From an uncultured Eggerthellaceae bacterium (lineage in GTDB: Bacteria; Actinomycetota; Coriobacteriia; Coriobacteriales; Eggerthellaceae): DNA of 11,991 nucleotides. Position 1 is the first letter of the stretch. Each line of letters opens with the position of its first letter. Location of the stretch: NCBI GenBank assembly GCA_934670115.1, contig CAKUOV010000056.1:1-11991 (forward strand), read 5' to 3'. Positions 6,684 to 11,991 of the stretch are shown piece after piece. A model generated the notes under the pieces. The model made no database searches and had not been told where the DNA came from. It was given only the letters and a program-made list of their open reading frames with translations. A program made the translations under genes and the position numbers.

Positions 6684-7236
6684 GGGCATCGCCTTCTTTG
6701 CTTGCTGCTTCATCGGCATGCCCATGCAAGAAGAAAAATAGAAGGAAAATCACAATGCCGCAGGTCACGCCAATATCGGCAATATTGAATACCGGAAAAT
6801 CCATAAAGCTCAGATTAATGAAATCAACAACGTAGCCCAGCGTGAAACGGTCAATGGCATTACCAACGCCGCCCGCAAAAACCAGGGCGATGCCAACCGT
6901 CTCGGGAATGGAAATATCTTTGCTCAAATACGCAAATAACACGGCAATAGCAACGCATATCAGCACCGAGAAAATGCCCAGTCCAAACGTCGCATTGCCA
7001 AACATCCCCCAGGCAGCGCCCGTATTATGCACAAGCAGGAACTCGAATAAACCAAGGAACGGACCTGCGATATGCTGGCCCACGGAAAACGCACCGCTGT
7101 TGAAATACGCTTTCGTGGCGATATCGAAAATAAGCCACACAAGCGCAACACAAGCAAACAGAGCCGCCGCAGCGCGACGACTCCTGATTGCAGCAAGCAG
7201 CTGAGGCTCTTTTTTGTTCGTATTAGAAGAACTCAA
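6676..7236 (-). CDS. lspA: Lipoprotein signal peptidase (signal peptidase II, LspA)
   Basis: About 186 residues; an inner-membrane aspartyl protease that removes signal peptides from prolipoproteins. It shows the family motifs: IFDIATKAYF (first membrane helix, about 22-45), VHNTGAAWGMF (69-79), AGGVGNAIDR (121-130), YVVDFI with catalytic Asp138, and FNIAD with catalytic Asp154. Four hydrophobic segments lie near 22-40, 84-104, 114-128 and 150-171. The short charged N-terminus (NTNKKE) is expected to be cytosolic. There is no ATG in the right place. I favour TTG 7236, 10 nt after the ileS stop, with AGGCGG 6 nt upstream; the longer open frame up to 7407 overlaps ileS and is not used. A GTG further inside would cut into the first helix. 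Gene order ileS-lspA-rluD is a widely conserved cluster. Confidence 0.9.
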   Translation of the reverse strand: MSSSNTNKKEPQLLAAIRSRRAAAALFACVALVWLIFDIATKAYFNSGAFSVGQHIAGPFLGLFEFLLVHNTGAAWGMFGNATFGLGIFSVLICVAIAVLFAYLSKDISIPETVGIALVFAGGVGNAIDRFTLGYVVDFINLSFMDFPVFNIADIGVTCGIVIFLLFFFLHGHADEAASKEGDAHE

Positions 7237-7246
7237 GAGCAGCCGC

Positions 7247-10099
7247 CTATTCCTCGACGTATCCCAGCTCTTCGAGCACATCACCGCAACGCTTGCAAAC
7301 GCGCGGATACTTCTCGTTGCCACCCAGCTCGGTAACGTTCCAGCAGCGCGGGCATTTTTCGCCTTGAGCAACAGACACGGCAACAGCAAGCTCATCGCCC
7401 TGTTCAAAGTTTACCGAAGATACAATGAACAGCTCGGTCAGCACATTCTGGTCGAACGCCTTCAGCTGCTCGAAATCCTCGGCAGGAGCAGTAATCGCAA
7501 TAGCGGCTTCCTGGCTCTTGTTGATGGTCTTTGCAACGCGTGCGTTCTCAAGCTCCTTCGTAACCGCATCGCGCACTTCAAACAGCTTCTCGAACTTGTC
7601 GGCGAAGGCCTGCGCATCTTCAGGCAGCGCAGGAACGAAATCCTCGCGTGTAGGCCAGCCAGCCAATTGAACGCTTTCGGGGCGACCTTCGCGCGCCAAA
7701 GCAGCGGCAGGATAGCTTTCCCATGCTTCATCGGTAGTAAACGTCAGAATCGGGGAAAGAATGCGAACAAGCACTTCAATAACGTTCATGAGCACCGTCT
7801 GCGCAGCGCGACGACGCACCGAATTTTGCGCCTCGGAGTACAAACGATCCTTGATAACATCCATGTAAACAGCGGAAACATCGTTTATGAAGTCGTAAGC
7901 CAAACGGTACACGCTGTTGAAAGCGTATTCGTCGTAAGCAGTGGTAACGTCATCGACCAAGCGGGCGGTCTTGACCATCATATACTGGTCGATGGGGTCA
8001 AGATCATCCCAGCAAGTCACCGCATCGTTTACTTCGTCAAAATCAACTACGTTGCTCAGCATGAAGCGCAGCGAGTTACGGAACTTACGATATGCATCGG
8101 AAACCTGCTTGATAATGTTATCGCCCAAACGCACATCATGGCTGAAATCAACACTTGCAACCCACAAACGCAAAACATCTGCACCGAACTTGTTGCAAAT
8201 ATCAGCCGGATCAACGCCATTGCCCTTGGACTTCGACATCTTCTCACCGTTTTCGTCCACCACAAAGCCGCAGTGCATAACGCTCTTGTACGGCGGCTTG
8301 CCATAAGCACCCACGCTGGTCAAAAGCGAGCTTTGGAACCAGCCGCGATGCTGATCCGAGCCTTCCAGATACATATCGGCAGGCCAGGTCAGGCCCTCGT
8401 TGGCGCGATGCTTGAGCACGCCCACGTGAGAAACGCCAGACTCCCACCACACGTCCAAAATATCCTTTTCGGGCTGCAAATTGTGGCTTCCGCATTTCGG
8501 GCAGCAAACGCTTTCGGGTAGATACTCAGAAGGCTTGCGGATGAACCACGCATCGGCGCCCTCTTTATCGAACAGATCGATAACGGCATCGAAGGATTCC
8601 TCGTTTGCAACAATCTCACCGCAATCCGCGCACGAGAACACCGGAATAGGCACGCCCCAGCTGCGCTGACGCGAAATACACCAGTCGGGACGCTCGGAAA
8701 CCATGGCGCCAATGCGATTGTGAGACCATTCTGGAATCCAGGTCACCTGGTTTTCAATAGCGTCAACCGCCTTATCACGCAGACCAGTGTCGTCCATGGA
8801 AACAAACCACTGCGTAGTGGCGCGGAAGATAACCGGCTTGTGGCAACGCCAGCAATGCGGGTAGCTGTGATTGATGTCCACATGCGCAACCAGCGAACCT
8901 TGCTCTTTCAGCCATTCGATAATCTTGGGGTTCGCTTCATCGGTAGTCATGCCTTCCCAACGGCAGGTGCCCGCATAGAAGCGACCTTCGTCGTCAACAG
9001 GCATCTTGATGTCTTTAATGCCGTTGAACTGGCACACCTTGTAGTCGTCAACGCCATGGCCAGGAGCAGTGTGAACAGCACCGGTACCGGTATCCAGCGT
9101 GACATGATTGCCGCAGATGATAACGCCCGTTTCGCCATCGCATACCGGATGAACGTAAACGCAGCCGTTCAGTGCGGTGCCCGGGAATGTGAGTTTTTCG
9201 CCGCCATCCTGCAGGAACTCGACGTTTTCCCAGCCAGCAACGGCAATAACGGATTCAGCCAGCTCTTCGGCCATAACCAGCAGCTCGCCGTTTACGATAG
9301 CAACAACATACGTTGCATCCGGAGCCAAGCTGACTGCCTGGTTCGCGGGCAACGTCCACGGCGTGGTGGTCCAAATCACTACGGCATTAGGAGCGTCGCC
9401 CAGACCTGCGGCAACAGCTGCAGCCTTGAACGCTTCAGGCATTTCCTGGAAATAGAACTTCACGTAAATAGAGGGGGATACTTCGTCGCCGTATTCGATT
9501 TCCGCTTCAGCAAGCGCAGTATGGCAGTTCGAGCACCAATGGATAGGCTTGCGACCACGATACACGCTGCCATTCAGGTACATTTCCTTGAAAATCTCAA
9601 CGTCGGCCGTCTCAAAATTGTGATGATACGTCAGGTACGGATGCTCCCAATCGGCATTCACACCCAAGCGCTTGAAGCCATCGCGCTGGATTCCCACGTA
9701 CTTCGTAGCCCAATCATGGCAGAGTTTACGCAGCTCGGGTTGGCTGATCTGCGCCATCTTCTCTTTGCCGAGCGTCGTTTCCACCATGTGCTCGATAGGC
9801 TGGCCATGGCAGTCCCAACCGGGAACATACGGGGTGTAATAGCCGCGCTGCGCGTGAGACTTCACAACGAAGTCCTTCAGGATCTTGTTGAACGCATGCC
9901 CTACGTGAATCGGACCGTTTGCATACGGGGGGCCGTCATGAAGAACGAACGGCTTGCCGTCTTTATTCTTCTCGAGCACCTTCCAATACAACTCCATATC
10001 TTCCCATTTCTGCAAGCGTTTCGGCTCGTTGATGGGCAGATCGGCCTTCATTGGGAATGAGGCCTGGAACATATTCATTGTCTTCTTGTAACTTGCCAT
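7247..10099 (-). CDS. ileS: Isoleucyl-tRNA synthetase
   Basis: A 950-residue class I aminoacyl-tRNA synthetase that charges tRNA-Ile and edits mischarged valine. The nucleotide-binding HIGH motif appears as HVGH (65-68, PYANGPIHVGHAFNK), and GWDCHGQPIE follows. The CP1 editing domain lies at roughly 200-400 (VIWTTTPWTLPANQAVSLAP; GTGAVHTAPGHGVDDY). KMSKS is at 620-624, preceded by GEK. The C-terminus has a four-Cys zinc module (Cys916, 919, 935 and 938; CPRCW then CKRCG). This is the usual bacterial IleS1 arrangement. ATG 10099 is chosen because AAGGGG lies 10 nt upstream; a TTG at 10108 is too close to that signal. It heads the operon with lspA, rluD, the chelatase-like gene and coaBC. No T-box leader is recognisable upstream. 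Confidence 0.98.
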   Translation of the reverse strand: MASYKKTMNMFQASFPMKADLPINEPKRLQKWEDMELYWKVLEKNKDGKPFVLHDGPPYANGPIHVGHAFNKILKDFVVKSHAQRGYYTPYVPGWDCHGQPIEHMVETTLGKEKMAQISQPELRKLCHDWATKYVGIQRDGFKRLGVNADWEHPYLTYHHNFETADVEIFKEMYLNGSVYRGRKPIHWCSNCHTALAEAEIEYGDEVSPSIYVKFYFQEMPEAFKAAAVAAGLGDAPNAVVIWTTTPWTLPANQAVSLAPDATYVVAIVNGELLVMAEELAESVIAVAGWENVEFLQDGGEKLTFPGTALNGCVYVHPVCDGETGVIICGNHVTLDTGTGAVHTAPGHGVDDYKVCQFNGIKDIKMPVDDEGRFYAGTCRWEGMTTDEANPKIIEWLKEQGSLVAHVDINHSYPHCWRCHKPVIFRATTQWFVSMDDTGLRDKAVDAIENQVTWIPEWSHNRIGAMVSERPDWCISRQRSWGVPIPVFSCADCGEIVANEESFDAVIDLFDKEGADAWFIRKPSEYLPESVCCPKCGSHNLQPEKDILDVWWESGVSHVGVLKHRANEGLTWPADMYLEGSDQHRGWFQSSLLTSVGAYGKPPYKSVMHCGFVVDENGEKMSKSKGNGVDPADICNKFGADVLRLWVASVDFSHDVRLGDNIIKQVSDAYRKFRNSLRFMLSNVVDFDEVNDAVTCWDDLDPIDQYMMVKTARLVDDVTTAYDEYAFNSVYRLAYDFINDVSAVYMDVIKDRLYSEAQNSVRRRAAQTVLMNVIEVLVRILSPILTFTTDEAWESYPAAALAREGRPESVQLAGWPTREDFVPALPEDAQAFADKFEKLFEVRDAVTKELENARVAKTINKSQEAAIAITAPAEDFEQLKAFDQNVLTELFIVSSVNFEQGDELAVAVSVAQGEKCPRCWNVTELGGNEKYPRVCKRCGDVLEELGYVEE

Positions 10100-10145
10100 A
10101 TGGTTCAATCCCCTTTTCGCGGACTATCTAGACACAATCTTTGCA

Positions 10146-10175
10146 ATTATAGGGGAAAATGCAACACTCCGATAA
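10146..10175 (-). promoter_or_regulatory. Probable promoter of the ileS operon
   Basis: On the minus strand a perfect TATAAT (10151-10146) lies about 47 nt before the ileS start. The best -35 candidate, TTATCG (10175-10170) at 18 nt, is weak. The leader from the implied start site is only about 40 nt, too short for a T-box. Confidence 0.55.
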
Positions 10176-10210
10176 AAAGAATTGGAACTTATCACATAGG
10201 AAGGTGAACC

Positions 10211-10231
10211 AGCCGGGTGGTCGGCTTTTTT
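10211..10231 (+). terminator. Orphan plus-strand terminator in the ileS-degV gap
   Basis: AGCCG (10211-10215), loop GGTGGT, CGGCT (10222-10226) and a run of six T (10226-10231) make a compact intrinsic terminator on the plus strand. No plus-strand gene precedes it, since the left neighbour ileS runs the other way. CGGC (10222-10225) can alternatively pair with GCCG (10232-10235), and ACCA (10208-10211) with TGGT (10218-10221), so competing folds exist. Confidence 0.6.
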
Positions 10232-10284
10232 GCCGTACCCTGCAATGGGGAACAGAGAGATTAGTTTGTTGAAACTATACATAT

Positions 10285-10314
10285 TTCACGATTCCAGAAA
10301 ATACTTGTTACAAT
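10285..10314 (+). promoter_or_regulatory. Probable promoter of the DegV gene
   Basis: TTCACG (10285-10290) and TACAAT (10309-10314) are 18 nt apart, placing transcription start near 10321 and leaving a leader of about 33 nt before the GTG at 10354. Confidence 0.5.
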
Positions 10315-10353
10315 ACAGCCGTTTGTGTAACATTTCGATTTGAAGGAATTACC

Positions 10354-11235
10354 GTGACATATAAAATTGTGACCGACTCGAGCGCTACGCTGCCTCTTGA
10401 GCTCATTAAAGAATTCGACTTGACCATTCTTCCGCTGTCCTACATGGATACAGCCACGGGCATCCAGACCCCCATTGACGTGTTCGACGAAAGCTTTGAC
10501 CTGGTTGCTTTCTACAACAACATGCGTAACGGCGTGGTATACACCACTTCGCTGCCCAACCAGTCCGACTCGCACGAAACGCTGGTGAAGCTCCTCGAAG
10601 AAGGAAACGACCTGATCTACATTGGTTTCGACAGCGCTCTTTCGGGCACCTGCGAAGCCATAAGCGCAATCATGGATCGCTTGGCCGAAGAATACCCCAA
10701 CCGGAAGCTCATCCACATCGACACGCTGGCCGCCGTGGGCGCCGAGGGTCTTTTAGTGTATTACGCTTCGCGCATGAAGCAAAAAGGCGCCAGCATTGAA
10801 GAAGTGGCGCAGTGGGTCAATGACAATAAGTTCTGCGTTGACCACTGGTTTACTGTAGAGGACCTGAAGTACTTGCTGCGCGGCGGTCGCGTTTCCAAAA
10901 CAAGCGCGACGGTTGGCACTGTGCTCAATGTCAAGCCCGTCATGACGGTTGGAACCGATGGCGTGCTCACTCCCATCGAGAAAGTGCGTGGCCGCAAAAA
11001 GAGCCTGCAAGCACTGGTAAAGCACTTCGAAGAAACCCACAGCGAAATCAACGACGATTACGTGGTGTGCATCGAACATGGCGACTGCGCGGAAGATGCC
11101 GAATGGGTACGTAACGAAATTGCCGAGAAATTTGGCGTCAAGAACTTTATGGTGGAGCTTCTTGATCCGGTTATCGGCTCACACACTGGCCCTGGCCTGG
11201 TTGTTCTTTGCTATCCGTGCAAGCCGCGCGCCTAA
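10354..11235 (+). CDS. DegV-family fatty-acid-binding protein
   Basis: A 293-residue cytosolic protein of the DegV family, whose members (FakB) bind a fatty acid and present it to the kinase FakA for phosphorylation and entry into phospholipid synthesis. Family motifs are VTDSSATLP (6-14), TTSLPNQSD (64-72, where Thr/Ser meet the carboxylate), a degenerate SGLSGT as DSALSGT (93-99), FTVEDLKYLLRGGRVS (166-181) and IGSHTGPG (274-281) near the C-terminus. Length is typical. The GTG start at 10354 is set by GAAGGA (10342-10347), 6 nt upstream. It is a single-gene unit, divergent from ileS and ended by the terminator at 11275. No fakA kinase is in the window, so the partner must be elsewhere. Ligand preference cannot be read from the sequence. 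Confidence 0.93.
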   Translation: MTYKIVTDSSATLPLELIKEFDLTILPLSYMDTATGIQTPIDVFDESFDLVAFYNNMRNGVVYTTSLPNQSDSHETLVKLLEEGNDLIYIGFDSALSGTCEAISAIMDRLAEEYPNRKLIHIDTLAAVGAEGLLVYYASRMKQKGASIEEVAQWVNDNKFCVDHWFTVEDLKYLLRGGRVSKTSATVGTVLNVKPVMTVGTDGVLTPIEKVRGRKKSLQALVKHFEETHSEINDDYVVCIEHGDCAEDAEWVRNEIAEKFGVKNFMVELLDPVIGSHTGPGLVVLCYPCKPRA

Positions 11236-11274
11236 TCGTTTCATTACCGGATACACTCAAAGCAATCAAACACC

Positions 11275-11316
11275 CGCCCCTTGGTTCATTCGCAGCCAAG
11301 GGGCGTTTTCGTTTTC
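11275..11316 (+). terminator. Strong terminator after the DegV gene
   Basis: CGCCCCTTGG (11275-11284) and CCAAGGGGCG (11296-11305) pair perfectly over 10 bp around an 11-nt loop, followed by TTTTCGTTTTC. It lies 40 nt after the stop codon. On the minus strand it lacks a U-tract, so it serves mainly the plus strand. Confidence 0.9.
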
Positions 11317-11317
11317 G

Positions 11318-11329
11318 CCCCCTAGGGGG
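11318..11329. repeat. CCCCCTAGGGGG palindrome between convergent genes
   Basis: A perfect 12-bp palindrome immediately after the dinB stop codon and just beyond the DegV terminator U-tract. With no loop it is unlikely to fold well as a hairpin. Its role is unknown. Confidence 0.4.
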
Positions 11330-11331
11330 GA

Positions 11332-11991
11332 TCAACGCGATTGTTTCGTGCGGCCATATTGCAACGCTCCGTCGCCAAATTTTCCGTTCACCTGATCAGA
11401 TAGATTCGCCAAACTTTGCAGCTTTTTCCGCTTCTGCGCAGAAAGCGTAGGCGGCATATCGTCATCTGCGTTCGCACAGTCCTTGCCATTGATGCCGCCC
11501 GCACCCGAATTACCACACGAATGCGTGTCTTCCGAAAAAAGCGCAGCATCGTCGAAGAGCGAACCTTGCGGATTTTCCACCACAAAAGGAACGTCTTCTC
11601 CCCGCTCAAGCTCTTGTAAGCCGCTCATCGAAACGCCGATAAGCCGCACGGGAGTGCCTGGCGCCCATAGCGTTTTCAGAAGCGAAACAGCATGAGGCCA
11701 AAACACGAGTTCATTGTTGGTGGGAAGCTCAAGCTTTTCCTGCGCGGTGTGAATTTTCCGATTCGCAAATCGGATTTTCACGGTAACCGTGGTACCCATC
11801 AGATTTTTCTTGCGCAGTCGCTTGCCTACTTTCTCGGAGAGCGCGAAAAGCGCATCGCGCAGCTCTTTTTCAGCAGAAACATCTTGCGGAAAGCTTGTCT
11901 CGTGCGAAACCGACTTCACCACCCGCGCCACTTCGATTTCTGATTCTTCCTGTCCCAATGCGCGCAAGCGGAACATTTCAGCGTTCTTTCC
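11332..11991 (-). CDS. dinB: DNA polymerase IV (DinB), C-terminal part
   Basis: The visible 219 residues are the 3' part of a Y-family translesion polymerase; the start and the catalytic palm lie beyond the right edge. The fragment opens GKNAEMFRLRALGQE, where the thumb meets the little-finger domain. The family signature KSVSHETSFPQDV follows, then a little finger with VTVKIRF and the closing segment PVRLIGVSMSGL. After it, QGSLF (residues 142-146 of the fragment) resembles a beta-clamp-binding motif. An acidic, Gly/Ser/Asn-rich stretch of about 35 residues comes next, and the end LSDQVNGKFGDGALQYG resembles the RFG-containing tail of DinB and UmuC proteins. Stop TGA at 11334-11332, convergent with the DegV gene. 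The polymerase assignment is confident; choosing DinB over another Y-family member is inference. Confidence 0.88.
   Translation of the reverse strand, partial: GKNAEMFRLRALGQEESEIEVARVVKSVSHETSFPQDVSAEKELRDALFALSEKVGKRLRKKNLMGTTVTVKIRFANRKIHTAQEKLELPTNNELVFWPHAVSLLKTLWAPGTPVRLIGVSMSGLQELERGEDVPFVVENPQGSLFDDAALFSEDTHSCGNSGAGGINGKDCANADDDMPPTLSAQKRKKLQSLANLSDQVNGKFGDGALQYGRTKQSR

Noticed and set aside
7214..8521. Long plus-strand open frame of 435 codons
   Set aside because: It is antisense to ileS, has no recognisable domain and arises from codon bias of the real gene.
8720..10060. Long plus-strand open frame of 446 codons
   Set aside because: It is wholly antisense to ileS, whose catalytic motifs are unmistakable.
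10195..10235. T-box riboswitch core (AGGTGAACC resembles AGGGTGGNACC)
   Set aside because: It is on the opposite strand to ileS, the match is degenerate, and there is no room for a Stem I; the gene downstream on that strand is DegV.

Overview
The window looks like a chromosomal, mostly housekeeping stretch of an anaerobic bacterium. Base composition is moderate, near 50% G+C by eye. The ileS-lspA-rluD order, the WYL-domain regulator, the short SerA and the DinB style together suggest class Coriobacteriia (Actinomycetota), perhaps a lower-GC Eggerthellaceae such as Cryptobacterium or Slackia. That placement is inference from protein character; no marker gene such as rRNA is present.

Layout. 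Positions 1-388 hold no convincing gene. They contain a minus-strand terminator-like hairpin at the extreme left, a stretch open on both strands, and then the promoter and a palindromic site in front of a WYL transcriptional regulator (389-1369, +). A strong hairpin (1391-1424) with U-tracts on both sides separates it from a convergent, unrecognised Cys-rich protein (1906-1478, -). Next come a tRNA-Pro(GGG) gene (2149-2073, -) with its own promoter and terminator, and a short D-3-phosphoglycerate dehydrogenase lacking the ACT domain (3202-2282, -).

From 10099 down to 3309 on the minus strand runs a tightly packed set of five genes: ileS (isoleucyl-tRNA synthetase), lspA (lipoprotein signal peptidase), rluD-type rRNA pseudouridine synthase, a ferrochelatase-family protein without the usual catalytic residues, and coaBC (coenzyme A synthesis). 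Gaps are 10 nt or less, the lspA/rluD pair overlaps by 8 nt, and the coaBC ribosome-binding site lies inside the end of the gene before it. This is almost certainly one operon. serA follows after about 106 nt and may be read through or separately promoted.

On the right, a divergent intergenic region (10100-10353) carries the ileS promoter, an orphan plus-strand terminator and the promoter of a DegV-family fatty-acid-binding protein (10354-11235, +). DegV ends in a strong terminator and converges on the 3' part of a dinB DNA polymerase IV gene (minus strand) that runs off the right edge.

No mobile element, CRISPR array or defence system is visible. The least ordinary items are the ferrochelatase-like protein with substituted active-site His and Glu, a GGGACACCC element shared by the regulator and the Cys-rich orphan gene, and unexplained transcription signals at 1-210 and 10140-10235.
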